Origin: Solen grandis
Taxonomy: Eukaryota; Mollusca; Bivalvia; Adapedonta; Solenidae
Assembly (NCBI GenBank): GCA_021229015.1
Contig: CM037778.1
Span: 81,635,842 to 81,699,841 of the forward strand
DNA: 64,000 nucleotides
Reading direction: 5' to 3'
This document shows positions 25,490-36,960 of this stretch, one piece after another. Within the stretch, counting starts at the first letter, position 1, and each line of letters starts with the position of its first letter. The translations under genes were made by a program, and so were the position numbers. The notes beneath the pieces were generated by a model, which worked only from the letters and a program-made list of their open reading frames with translations, did not search any database and was not told the origin of the DNA.

Positions 25490-26467
25490 GTAGAGGGTAA
25501 ATTCAAATAAAGCTTAACAAAAATTGGACTTCCTTAAATACTTTACTTTTGACCAAAATAACTTTCTCACTTATTAAATGGGAACCTTTAAACAAAACAG
25601 AATTGTGTTAAAGTATCACTTTTATTACCTCTAAACAGATCAAATTTACAACAAAGACACACAGTGTTCCAAGTACCAGAAAGTTAATTAACCCCTATTT
25701 TCTTTAAGTGCCAGAGGCACAACTACTAAAATATTATAAGTATTACTTAAATGCTATATGATTAAGCACTATTACAGGTTAACACAATAATATATATATG
25801 AATGATGATTTCTCTAAATCTTAACCTTTAAAATCCTACATAGTTAAATATAGACCTTTATGTATATTATTTATTTATCTAAAAGAGACAAGTTTGCTAT
25901 TAATGATTAATTCCTTCAAACAATTCAGTTACAAAATAAACCAAAACTTACTGAAATTAAATAAGATGAATGAAGGTTACTGTTCAGAAATGAATATCGG
26001 AGTCCCAGATTCAAACAATCCAACAATCTTCCAACAGTTTTCAAACAGAGGTACACAAAGGGGTAACTAACACTTCTTGTTAGAATCTGATAGGATGGTT
26101 ATGATGTCACATTGTCACATTGACGTCATCAATACATGGAATGCACAAAGCAGCCTCCATGTTTGTTGCTTACCAAAACAAGGATCAGGATTACATTGTT
26201 GAAAATTAAAGTGAATAATCATGGTAAATAATACTAGAAATGACTAAAGAGGATTTACAGAATGGCAGAATCTGAGAATGATACAATAAGTTGCAAAAAA
26301 TAAAAAGGTGAAATGCAAACACAGTATGAGTTAAAGTAATTAAATGACATACATTTGGATGTCAAAAAAAGTAAGTTTAGACATTAGCTTTCATAACTGA
26401 TAGATAAAAATAAACAGGTAATTCAGTTTTAAATCAATGAAAAACATAATAAGGTCAGGGCCCAACA
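25416..26467. mobile_element. Solo-LTR-like element, 1,052 bp, with 4-bp target duplication
   Basis: It starts TGTAGGGCCC and ends GGGCCCAACA, a 10-base inverted repeat with one mismatch and canonical TG...CA ends. TTAC flanks it on both sides (25,412-25,415 and 26,468-26,471). It contains a (GT)n run near 25,455 and no open frame. Length, ends and duplication fit a solo LTR; a TIR DNA element is the alternative. It is not related to the Gypsy LTR at 44,905. Confidence 0.7.
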
Positions 26468-26975
26468 TTACTTCAGACAAACATTTAGTGAAGATCACCA
26501 CCGACTCTTATCAATTAAACAATAATTAACCATTTTTATTATTCCTTACGGAAATTAAAAACACCTAAAACGGCAATCAACCGAAAGCCACAGATCCTAC
26601 ACAGGAGATCAAAATGAGATTTGTAGACGATGCATCACAACAACCACACGAAAGAAAGCCAATACGAAAATTGTGCTCACAATGGTAACCGTTGAAACCC
26701 AGAAGCCGTTGACGTGTCTTGCCTCTGGACAGGTTGAGACTAACTATGATAAAGTTGTCATGCTCACAAAAATCGGCCTGAAAACGTGTACAATCTGGCT
26801 AATCATTGTGGAAATAATCTCGAAAATGACAAGGATTACAACAGTAAAAATATAGTAGTACAAGTTCATAATGAAACACAAGTCTTTGGCAGTAATGATT
26901 AATACAGCATAGTCAATCATGGAGCTCAAGACTTTGGCAGTAACAATGAATACGACATAGCAAATCGTGAAGTCC

Positions 26976-27014
26976 AGAGCTTATTCTCTCGCTCTCTCAC
27001 CTATTACATTAATC

Positions 27015-27049
<35 letters not shown>

Positions 27050-27489
27050 GCACTTCCATAAAATAATATCAAGAACCTATAATGGTAAAAATACACGACA
27101 TAAACAATCAATATACGCCCTTACCATTTAATTTCCCATCTAGAATAGCAAATATACAATTTTTAGCTAATATTTCCTTGACAATCTCAAGTAAACAGTG
27201 GAACTTATGTGTAAACTAACTGACTGGTACACTAACCCTGTTCTTAGCTGAATGTGATTAAACTAGCCAATTGTTGCAAAAACACTAAACAACCTTCATT
27301 TTATCTTAATATTTACTCCTTTTATTGTATTGCCTGTAAAGGTGCATATTGCTGGTCAAGTAAGTTGAAGATTATTTTTTTAGAAAAGTATGGTTAAACG
27401 CTTGAATAAAAATCAAAGATTATGTAAAATTGTAAATGATATGAACATGCAATTACAGCGAATCAGTGTTCATAATTATGTAATTTATG
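26976..27489. other. Intergenic with a CT microsatellite
   Basis: A (CT)n run lies at about 27,015-27,048. No gene seen. Confidence 0.5.
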
Positions 27490-27782
27490 CTTATTTGTTT
27501 GTCGGATGGAACCTCCAACTGACTGTATTTCAGTCATTTGGAGACGATGTCTACCTGAGACAGATATAGTGCTGCCACACTGCAGTATCACACCGTAGAT
27601 ATATGGCATGATACCACATCTAGTCACATAATCCTTCCAACGGGCGAACCAGACCTGCAACTACCCTTATATGCTAAGCGTCAATCAAGGGAGCTACCAG
27701 AAACATTTTTACGACTATGGTATGTCGCAGCCAGGGATCGAACCCACGACCTCCCGCTCCACTCGGTCACCGGGGACGGAAT
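27490..27782 (-). repeat. tRNA-derived SINE, family A (minus strand)
   Basis: Same family as 43,972-44,226: the GGAGACGATGTCTACCTGAG block, the ACTGCAGTATCACACCGTAG block and a B box read on the minus strand (complement of GGGATCGAACCC) at about 27,734. Confidence 0.75.
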
Positions 27783-28649
27783 GTTATTTATAAATCAAAT
27801 GTACTTAAATTATATACGCATGCAACATCTTAAGATTTATTACAGTCTGGACAATAAGGTTTTAACACGAATTCACTATATACATTATAAGGAAACTTTT
27901 GTATTTTCTCCATTAGAACAATATGATATTATTTTTCCTTGTAAGGTCTAAATTGGCACATTATTCGGAAACTGAGTACATATCCATGTAGCAGGAGGAA
28001 ACAAGTTTTATTTGTTAAATACAAAGACAGGAAAGGTGATACTGAAAATAGAGTAAGATATCAGTGGAAGGAGAATATCAGAAACAAATATAAAGAAGGC
28101 CATAAGAAAGAGCTAGACTCAGTATTTTTTTTTAACATAGTGAACCCATATATATCTAATATATCTAATATATATATATATATTAGATTTGGAAATCATA
28201 AGTGATGATTTTTCTATAAAACGTAATATTACTCCTCACTCGTATATGAGTCTGATATCATACATCTTAATAAAATGTTAAAACTATCGTAATTGTGAAA
28301 AAAAGATCTAATTAGTGAATAAATAGGATAGGGCAATAAGGGGAAGGACAGCTTTCATTCATAAAATGTTATTTTTAATCACGTAATAAATATGTGCACA
28401 TAATAGTGCTGGGGACAGCATGTAACGATCAAAATATTGCAAACTATGGATAAAAGTATTTAAATTCAAAATATTCCTATCATGTATATGTAAATACATT
28501 GCATATGTGTCGGGAAAATGAGTGCACCAGTCCTTCGTTGTTCTTAAATTGAATTATACAGACTTAAAATTTTATGTATTTGCTCAAGCCCGAATATGTA
28601 AAAGTTATCGAAGTAAATGTAAATTTAGATCGTGCATATATAAGATATG
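27783..28649. other. Intergenic, no gene seen
   Basis: AT-rich, with a TA run near 28,150-28,185. Confidence 0.5.
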
Positions 28650-29024
28650 TGAAGTTATTTGGTTTAACGTCCCACCAACAATATGTCAGTCATTTGGAGA
28701 TTGTGTCTACTTGAAACAGATATGGTGCTATTATATTGCAGTATCACTGAAGTATCACGCCGTAGCATGATACCACACCCATTCACATTATCCTGACACC
28801 GGACCAACTAGTCATTGAATTATCCTGACACCGGACCAACTAGTCATGGAATTATCCTGACACCGGACCAACTAGTCATTGAATTATCCTAACACCGGAC
28901 CAACTAGTCATAGAATTATCCTTATATGCTGAACGAATATGGTATGTTCCTGCCGGGGACCGAGCCCACGAATTCCCGATTCCGGGGCGGGCACTCTAAC
29001 AGCTCCGCTACCCGGACCGGTTTG
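28650..29024 (-). repeat. tRNA-derived SINE, family A, with internal 32-bp tandem expansion
   Basis: Has the family-A distal end (GGTTTAACGTCCCACCAA), the GTCTACTTGAAACAGATATG block and a tRNA-like head read on the minus strand near 28,957-29,020. Between them the phrase ATTATCCTGACACCGGACCA plus 12 more bases is repeated four times in tandem (28,790-28,917), where other copies have it once. Confidence 0.75.
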
Positions 29025-29806
29025 AGATATGTGATATAAATATTATTTAACAAATAACATAATAATTTATGGCACTGAGGGCGATATGCAAGTTTTCGAA
29101 CTGGTCAGTCAGACTAAGAAAGAAATATGGACCGAAGCGAAATAACTTCATTTTAACAGTCCGCATCACTTTATTACATTCCGCGTCACGTGCGTGTAGT
29201 CTTATATGTTTATTGTGTTGAACCCAAACAGCTTGATTAAATGTATTTGATGCAACAAACTTTGATTCATAATGTGTATTATGAACTGTTATACCGATAA
29301 TGTATGAGAAACATACACATTAAATCGTTATTTTCAGCTATTGTTTGGAACTATTTTCTTGTTTTAAGATTATAAAAAAAAAAGTCCCGAGTCGTTTACA
29401 GTCCGTTCATCTATGTTTTTGTTTATTTGTTCTTATAATCGCCTTTCATTACCTGAGTTTCGGTCATATGTCAAAAAGATCGGACATGAATTATCCTGAA
29501 AAATAAGATAAGACGTTTTGTTTGTTTGCACAGAGTACTGAAAAGCATCGAAGGAATCATTTTACAAATAATTTGTAATATACTTACATTGTATTTGATT
29601 GTCAGTAGGATTTTAATTCTTCATCATTGTCATTTTCTTCTTTTTATCTTCTTGTTCGTCTATATCACTATCTTCATTATTGTATGTTTAGTATCATTTA
29701 TACTACCCTTCTCGCTTGGTAGGGATATTTCTTTGTACAATGGTTGGTCTTAGAACAATTTCAAATTAAAGAACTAAACTGTACAGAATGTGTTAAGTTT
29801 GGGATA
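29025..29806. other. Intergenic, no gene seen
   Basis: AT-rich. The frame at 29,526-29,753 is hydrophobic because of its T-rich composition; no other support. Confidence 0.5.
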
Positions 29807-29808
29807 TA

Positions 29809-31111
29809 CGAGGGTCATCCGAAAATGAATGAGAGTTGATTGAAACAACATAAAGCCACAAAACTTGGCACGTAACTAAATTAACGCTTTGCTAGTAAGC
29901 GCACGTGTTAATAAGCATTAACGTTACGTAATTTTTGATGACGTCATATCAAACAACGCAATGGCGGAAGATGCGTTTGCGCTGACGCGAGAAGAAATTT
30001 ATGTGTTTATCAAGATAGAGAGTAGGCGCGGAAAGAAAGCGACTGAAATAATTAATGCACTCCAGGAGGTTGACCCGACATGTGCAGTTGGATTTAGCAC
30101 TATTTGTAGATGGGTGAAGGGTTTCAGTAATGGACGGCAAGCGTCTTACAAGAAACCCTCCTCCGGTAGACCGGTGACAGTTACAGACGCCGATAACACC
30201 GAAATTGTTGCTCAACTTCTCAACTCTGATAGACGATTTACATGCGAGGAAATTGCGTATGAATCGAGGATACGTAAGAGTTCCGTTCATGTTATTCAGA
30301 CACAGAATTAAGGCATGAGAAAGATCGCCGCGCGGTGGGTGCCGCACGCACTCTCAAAAACGGAAATAGACAAACGTGTTCAAATTTGCACTGAATTGTT
30401 GAATAGATATTCAGAGAAAGGTGAAATGATGCTGAATACTAGAGAGTGGTTGCCATCGACGAAACATGGATCTGGTCATTTGAGCCAGAAACTGAAACGC
30501 CAAAGCTCTGAATGACATACTCCAAACTCGCCAAGACCTGTGAAATATCGCCGCAGTATGAAATGTCAAAAGATGTTAATGATATTCGCTTACGATATTT
30601 ACGGCGTTTTGACAACACACAGAAATCCACATGGAAGCACGGTTAATAAAGAGTACTATGAGTGGTATTTGACTAAAATTCTTCGACCAGCGAAACGCCG
30701 CTAACGACCGGAACTTTTACAGGCGACGCCATTAATTTTGCATGATAACGACACACCGCACAAGTCCGGTGTTGTTAGGGACGTGTTCGAGCGGTACCAC
30801 TGAGAAGCTCTTAATCACCCACCATATTCGCCAGACCTAAGTCCCCCCCCCCCCCCCCCCCCCCCCCCGACTACGACCTGTTTCCAAAACTTAAAGAACC
30901 ACTACGAGGAGTCCGATATGACGATTTGAATGAACGTCGTGTCGCCGTGAACGCGGTCGTTAGGGACATCAACATAGGTTGCCTAGCTACGGGAGTTCGG
31001 GATATAGCATCCGCGGGAAATTATATTGAGGGACTATGAAGAGATTTAGTGAGTAACACTTGTAGTTTTTACGTAATTAAGCAACTCTCATTCATTTCTG
31101 GATGACCCTTG
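29809..31111 (+). mobile_element. Tc1/mariner element with intact ends
   Basis: Terminal inverted repeats of about 30 bases: CGAGGGTCATCCGAAAATGA on the left, near-complement on the right, both including GAATGAGAGTTG. A TA dinucleotide flanks each end (29,807-29,808 and 31,112-31,113), as expected of mariner insertion. Total 1,303 bp, a normal mariner length. The transposase inside is broken, so this copy could only be moved in trans. Confidence 0.9.
29961..31038 (+). pseudogene. mariner transposase, inactivated
   Basis: The first 116 codons are intact and encode the paired helix-turn-helix DNA-binding region, with GKKATEIINALQE and RRFTCEEIA-type helices. Later blocks are readable only across frame changes: the first catalytic Asp in AIDETW (about 30,456), the second in HDND (about 30,744), then YSPDLSP before the third Asp in DYDLFPKLKEPLRG. 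Spacing of the last two would be 34 residues (DD34D). Stops interrupt near 30,309, 30,513, 30,702 and 30,803. A run of about 28 Cs (30,843-30,869) lies exactly between SPDLS and the third catalytic Asp. Confidence 0.85.
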
Positions 31112-31113
31112 TA

Positions 31114-31531
31114 TTAAAATTCATCTTCTCATATGTTTTTGTTCATTCTAAAAGATTTGTTAAGTTGTTCAAATAAGCGCACTTTTTTAGTAGTCTTACT
31201 CTCACAATGCATAGAAAAGTAGGATTGTTTATATCGCTAAATGAAATTTACACGATAGGCGTCATTTTTGACATATAAAGAGTGTCACACTCGAATTAAA
31301 CCACAAGCACATTTAAGAGCGTTCCATTAATGAATACTTTTTTTTCTTAATTTTGAGTACATTGTAGTTTATGTGATGATGATGATGATGATGATAACTG
31401 AGGGTAATAACATGTAATTATCAATTTAAATCATTGGTCAAGAAACACATGAACCTGACTCTCAAGCTGAGATCTCTAGTTTCTATCTAGTACAATGATA
31501 GATTTTATGTTACACTTCAACCAGCTCTCAG
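31114..31531. other. Intergenic, no gene seen
   Basis: AT-rich, with a short (GAT)n run at 31,374-31,396. Confidence 0.5.
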
Positions 31532-31832
31532 CCGGCGCAATAGCTCGGTGGTAGAGTGTCCGCTTTGCGCCCGGGAGGTCTGAGGTTCGAATCCAAGCCG
31601 GGGCACTTCCTCCGCGTCAAACCAAAGACGTACAAAATTGGTACCAGATGCACCCCTTGCTTGACACTCGGTAAAATGGGATTGCCATGGGAACTCGGAG
31701 TACTCAGTACTGGTTCTACCCAGGAAATTGTCTTCCATGTATCGGTGCTATACAACGGGCACGCAAAAGAACCAAGGGCTCTATTTGCAACTCTTGTATC
31801 CAACTACTGTCTCTTCAGCAAAAAAAAATAAT
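31532..31832 (+). repeat. tRNA-derived SINE, family B
   Basis: The tRNA-like head (31,532-31,605) has an A box AATAGCTCGGTGGTAGAG and a B box AGGTTCGAATCC and can pair roughly as a cloverleaf. The unrelated body ends in an A-rich tail (about 31,820-31,831). The structure is that of a SINE. Open frames on both strands are incidental. Confidence 0.75.
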
Positions 31833-32700
31833 ACAGGAACATCTTTGACCATAAGGTCTAAAATAATAGTAATCAGAAAATGATTGCTAGTCATTACAAT
31901 AAAAGGAAGACGAAGAAGAAAGAATTATCAAATAACGTATTTTCAGATCTGGATGTGAATTGATACTGCTAAACATAATAAATATATAAAAGTATGGCTA
32001 AAACTTGAAATCATGACATTGCAGCGTGAGGACTTGATCTGTCAGCATGATTATTAGGTTTAATTTCCCGTTTTTTTTTGTTCTGTCATCACACATTGTA
32101 ATTCTGAGTACACAATAGAGTCAAAGCGAGTTGAAACATTATTAAAAACAAATATGAATTTTTGGATTTTATGGTTTACCGGCATTCCTTGTTTGGGTAA
32201 GATGTGTTTTCAATAAATATATACGGTAAAATGGTATACCATAATGGTTAGACACACATTAAAAAAGAGCAGTTTTGTATTTGTAGTTAAAACTGAATTA
32301 GCACATATTTCAACGCATTTCAATAATTTTCTTTTTGCTTTAACTAATAATGGTAAAAATTGTTCTCTAAAATGTGAGCAGTGAAATAAAGTAAAAATCT
32401 GAGAAATATGTTTTTAGATTATAATGCTCATTTAGCTATCTCTATAAAGATATTTTGAGCAATGAAGAAAACTGCATGATTAGTGTGGAATTTCCGATCT
32501 CGAAATCTCCATTTATATCAGTCATCTAAACTTTTAAATGTCAGCGGTCATATTATCTAGTATGTTTTCTTCTAGTATAACTATAATTGATACAAAAATA
32601 TATGTTACCTGAATTTGCTTGTTGATATACTTCAATCCTTCACATTAAAACGAAAGAAATGAAACGTCTATATAGAATACTTATGTTCTGTTTAATTTCC
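31833..32700. other. 5' flank of the receptor gene
   Basis: AT-rich. The last ~200 bases align with the segment upstream of paralogue A. A signal-peptide exon must lie somewhere upstream, but none could be picked with confidence. Whether the in-frame stop at 32,673 matters depends on the exon starting at the acceptor (TTTAATTTCCCAG) just before 32,704. Confidence 0.4.
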
Positions 32701-32703
32701 CAG

Positions 32704-33018
32704 CTTTACAGTCGAGGGCAAACTTCGCAGTGAAATATGTATACAATTATGATTTATACGATAACAATAATCTTCACAACTGCCCTCCAAAGGAACTTGT
32801 TTGCGAAGAAAACACTTTCATTAAAATCGAAAAGGTATTATTCCGAAACGGCAGTCTTACATGCAACCACACATGCGTGTCATGCAAAAGACCTTCAATT
32901 CAACTTGAAGACAGTGACCTGAAACAAAAGATCAACAGTTATTGTGCCAAAAAGAGGATTTGTGCCATTAAAACCGTCATTCCCCATGGAGTTATTGTAG
33001 TGGAATACACATGTCAGG

Positions 33019-33051
<33 letters not shown>

Positions 33052-35236
33052 ATGCTCATAAATATATACTGCTAATATTTCATTTGTTTAAAGTTTAAGA
33101 TATAAAGGCATAAATATATGACGCTGTTTGCACCAGGTTTGAAACTGGAATATCCATTAGAGACCCAAGTGTCCGAACGGTTAATCAAACATCCTTTCAC
33201 GTAGTTGCCAGACCGACCTAAAATTATGCCCGAGTGATATTTGTGAAAAAGATATGCTTTCCAGTCTGGGTCTTAGATAGAACTGAGCATTAGCATTAGA
33301 AAAATACATCTAGAAAACGGCGCTTCACATTTTACGTGAAATAAATGTAAGAAATGCAATATGTTATACGTTTCATATAATTTTAACTTTTTTTTAAACA
33401 ATTGTTCAAATTATATTTTTAAGATCTGTTTTTAACACAAAAGACCAAATCAATAACACATATTCTTATTTTACAGCAACAGTCTACATTGTGTCTCCTT
33501 CTACTGCAACCCCAGCAGGTAAGAAATAAGGTGATTACCAGGTAATCAGAAATTGTAATCTGAATTACAACACTCTGCATATAGTCAGAGAATTAGTTAA
33601 AACTCAGTCACAAATTTTGGTTTATGATACCATATAATTAGCATAAAATACATTTATATGAAACAGACGAAGGTGATAGTCTTTTAATTTATCTAATACT
33701 GCTTTGCAAACAGACAATACTAGCTTTTAAATACACTGTTGTATTTGATTTTAATCGTTTTCATTTTGTATGGTACCTTTTCAACTGTTCAATTCGACAT
33801 TACCTAACTATCTAATTTTTTTTGTCCAAATTGCAACATGATATGTGTACAACATCTATGTATTTTCTAAATGAGAATTACATTTTGAAATACTTGTTTT
33901 TCTTTGCCATCAACAAAATAGGGGGCTGATTTGCGAAGAACGATTAAATCATTAGTACAAATGAGTTTTGGGATATTTCTAGAAAATAAATTCATTAACT
34001 TATTTTATTTTAAATTAATTTATTTAATACCGCAACTTAGATGTAAGTCTCTTGTATTTCGTTAATTGGGATAGTTCTACTAGTATTTCTTTGTTACAGG
34101 GGAAGAAAGCATGTTCCCTGTAGCTGCAAGTGTTGCCATAACAACCATAGCTATAGTCACTATCGTCGTTATTATTACCATGATATTACTGTGCAAGAAA
34201 AGGTTAGTACCACACATCCAAGACATATATCATATAAGATTTATTGCTTCCAGGAAAATACATACGTATAGGTTATTGTCTTAATTGACAAACATCATTG
34301 TGCATTTATCACATTATATAGAACAACTCATATGTGGCTGATATTTCGAGTGCAAAAATGGGCATCCATACTGGGACTCGAATCCGGGACTTCTCGCGAA
34401 TAAGGGTGTTTTCTACCGAGGCCGTTTAATTATTTGATCACGTTTTTATGCATTCAAAAACTCTACAAAATGAATTATGAATAATATAACATACCGCATT
34501 ACATTTACACAATCAATTAGATTATAATTTCACCAGTTTTATGCAGGATATCAGAAAAGTATTAAAAGCAGAATCCGCATTCAAAATGAATAATATATAT
34601 GTGTGTTAAAAAACTAAGTTGAGATTAAATATCACGCTTTATTATTTTGATTGTAGGAAATTAAACACACAGAAAGATTCGAGGCAACGAAGAATTTCGG
34701 AAAACAAAGGGGGTCTGGATGAGACAAGATTTACAGGCGGAGATTCACCACAACCAGAGGAAAACAACCTCTATAATTATGTTCATGTCGAGCACCTAAA
34801 AACCGAAGAAGCCGGTGGCGAAATTGTCGCATCTGCTTGTTTAGAGAAGACGTATGACCATTTAGGTGGAAATGATTATACTAACAAGAAGACAGAAAAC
34901 GTGTACAATGTCGTTGATTATAGTAGGAATTATCTCGAAAACGCTTACGACATTGTCAACCGTGTCACACGAGGCCCTGGGAGTAACAATGTATACGGCA
35001 TTGCCAGCGGTGTAAGTCCGGCTTCCGATATTGACAATGAATACAACCATGTTACTCATGTCTCAGGCGATAACAATGAATACAACATTGTCAACCATGT
35101 TACTCATGTCCCTGGCGATAACAATGAATGCAACATTGTCAACCATGTTACTCATGTCTCAGGCGATAACAATGAATACAGCATTGTCAACATTACATCA
35201 GGTTGTTATGAGGAAGAAGGTCAAAGTACATCATAG
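32704..35236 (+). CDS. Lectin-like single-pass receptor with multi-tyrosine tail (paralogue B, intact)
   Basis: Four exons with consistent phases: 32,704-33,018, 33,477-33,518, 34,100-34,202 and 34,657-35,236. Exon 1 shown here encodes about 80 residues with eight cysteines, a CAKKRIC motif and the ending VVEYTC; this Cys layout and C-terminal Y-x-C resemble galactose-binding SUEL/rhamnose-binding lectin domains, though divergent. A 14-residue Ser/Thr/Pro linker follows, then a hydrophobic segment (AITTIAIVTIVVIITMILL) ending in CKKR, a classic stop-transfer. The ~190-residue tail has at least eight Y-x-x-V/I/L/A sites (for example YNYV, YDHL, YNVV, YDIV, YNIV, YSIV), suited to SH2 or adaptor binding once phosphorylated, and three tandem 16-residue repeats. 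Likely a surface recognition receptor that signals inward; ligand unknown. The signal-peptide exon is not identified. A (CT)n run follows the first donor. Confidence 0.75.
35036..35190 (+). repeat. 48-bp coding tandem repeat in the receptor tail
   Basis: Three-plus units of 16 residues, type NEYNIVNHVTHVPGDN, each placing one tyrosine in a Y-x-I-V context. One unit carries Cys instead of Tyr (TGC for TAC at about 35,128). Paralogue A keeps only a single degraded unit, so the expansion arose after duplication or was lost there. Confidence 0.85.
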
Positions 35237-35654
35237 GTTATATGTATAATATCCAGTTTGATAGTGAATACAAGACATTTGTAATAGTAACATTGCATGC
35301 AACAATGACTGACTCCTGAGATAACTATTCTTAAAAGAATACTACCTCAAAGTGTAACACATGAAACATATTTATACTTTTGACCGTCTGAGCATTGTGT
35401 TGTCAAACAGATACAGTACATGTATATTCATAAGAAGGAAACTCTACTTTAAAGCAATTGATATTTTTCTTCCTTGCAAGGGCAAATTAATCGTTGGGCA
35501 AATATTAACCGGAAACTGAATACATGTAAATGTAGTAGGGGGAAACAATCTTAGTTTTAATACTGGACAGAAAACGTATCATTACTCATTGTCACTTACG
35601 AAATTATGGGTCGACATTAATGCAATATGCAACAATATGCAACTATCAACAATG
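35237..35654. other. 3' flank of the receptor gene
   Basis: AT-rich. The first ~90 bases align with the flank of paralogue A. No AATAAA signal directly after the stop. Confidence 0.45.
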
Positions 35655-35655
35655 T

Positions 35656-35880
35656 TTGGGGGCCTCCGTGGCCGAGAGGGTAAAGTTGCTGACTTAACAT
35701 TCACTCAGCCCCTCACCGCGTGGGTTCGAATCCCGGCAGGGTCATTTGGATTTTCATGTGAGGAAGCCTTCCAGATGGCTTGCGGTAGGTCGGTGGTTCT
35801 ACCCGGATGCCTCCGTGCATTCCGGGTCTTCCTCCACCTGCTTTTTCTTTACGTATAAGTCTGTCTCATGATAATAAGTT
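35656..35880 (+). repeat. tRNA-derived SINE, family C
   Basis: The head (35,658-35,745) has an A-box-like CCGTGGCCGAGAGGGTAAAG and a B box GGGTTCGAATCCC, with an extra-long variable region like tRNA-Leu/Ser. The body runs toward 35,880 or further. Confidence 0.7.
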
Positions 35881-36062
35881 CATCCTCTGTTTAGGATAAA
35901 TGTATACTTGATCACGTGCTGTTTTTGCATATGAAATAGATGACAGTTTTGTAATAGTATTTAAATGTTCTGCATATATGTATTTTCTATTTTGTTGTTA
36001 ACATATATATATGATGATGTACTATGTACAAGGCAATAAAATATATGTTCTGTTCTGTTCTG

Positions 36063-36138
36063 TAATTAGCTGGACGTCGCTATATGACTGAAATACTGTC
36101 GAAGCGACGGTAAACTCAAATAGTCAAGTCAAGTCAAC
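36063..36138 (+). repeat. SINE 3' domain fragment
   Basis: Matches the complement of 10,583-10,665, with a GACGTCGCTATATGACTGAA core and a CAAGTCAAGTCAA tail. It may be the 3' end of the family-C SINE before it or a separate copy. Confidence 0.55.
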
Positions 36139-36660
36139 AATGTTTTCGACGATGATTTCATGCTTGTCCGGAAAATGTATTATTTGTATGTGCTTAAATA
36201 AAGTAATGGGATTGAATTTGAACATCCATTGTGCATATGAGATATATATGGAGTATTTTTCATTATATTTTAAGTAAAACCTTTGAATCAGAAATAAGAT
36301 GTTAAATTTATATTAAACCCTCTCGAAGGTTACTGGCTTCAAACCCACAAATCAGTTCTTAATCTATTTTTGAATTAAGACTTTTCACTAAAATAAGTTT
36401 TAATGTAATTGCATTCCACCATCATCATTTGTTCTTTCTCATCCGTAGGTTGCATAAATATCAAAAGTTATTTGTTAACGAATAAATAATTTGACTAGTA
36501 GTAGCGCTTGTTTTCTCGGAAGTCTATAATATAGGACGTTAAAAACTGATCTTACGCGACCTTCACTCTATCAACTGTCCATTCCGCCGTAGACATCACA
36601 GAAATGACACACTTGTTTCTGCTGTATATGTACTCAAATACATTATATCTTTAATTTGAG
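36139..36660. other. Intergenic, no gene seen
   Basis: AT-rich; nothing recognised. Confidence 0.5.
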
Positions 36661-36666
36661 AATTCC

Positions 36667-36960
36667 ATGAAATTCATTCAATGTCTACTTGAGACAGATA
36701 TGACGGGCAATCAGAAGTTCAATGGTTTGTCACTGTTGAGACTGCGTTATCTAGGCGCAAACCTGCACCCGCAAGAAAACTCAGCGTTATACAAACCTGC
36801 AGAAATGCAGGGAAAGCATGTTCGATTTCTTAATGAAGTGAAACAAAACATCCGTCAGGCAGAGCTAAATATCGAACAATTTGCTGACAGAATCGATACC
36901 GGCCGTAAAAATCAACATCATCATATGCCTCGTAAAAGACTGGCTAAATGTCGTACTTGA
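36667..36960 (+). other. Unassigned 97-codon open frame
   Basis: A hydrophilic, charged frame that I do not recognise. It is not AT-biased in codons, has no signal or membrane segment, and runs into the repeat cluster at 36,945. Its first ~15 codons overlap a phrase (CTTGAGACAGATATG) also found in family-A SINEs. It could be an exon fragment or a repeat-derived frame. Confidence 0.25.

Larger units (their letters stand above)
24345..26975 (+). pseudogene. Lectin-like receptor, paralogue C (decayed: TM and tail exons only)
   Basis: A 97-base segment (24,345-24,441) between a CATACAG acceptor and a GTTAGTTTC donor aligns with the 103-base transmembrane exon of the other two genes, including ENTFPV at the start and a hydrophobic VIILAIVIAVFFV run before CRKR. 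An indel early in the exon puts a TAA in the inherited frame. The tail counterpart is at about 26,580-26,975, where words such as TTTGTAGACGATGCATCAC and AATAATCTCGAAAATGACAA match the paralogues, but frames are scrambled. The intron holds the element at 25,416-26,467. The lectin and linker exons are missing. Confidence 0.65.

Noticed and set aside
29526..29753. Small hydrophobic membrane protein
   Set aside because: Hydrophobicity follows from T-rich composition; no paralogue, signal or conserved feature.
31532..31605. Functional tRNA gene
   Set aside because: A and B boxes are good but stems pair imperfectly and an unrelated body with an A-rich tail follows; a SINE head is more likely. The same holds for 15,600, 35,658 and the LTR segments.
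34657..35236. Canonical ITIMs or ITAMs in the receptor tail
   Set aside because: The sites are Y-x-x-V/I/L, but the -2 position is mostly Asn and not I/V/L/S, so I do not name them ITIMs; generic SH2 or adaptor sites are safer.
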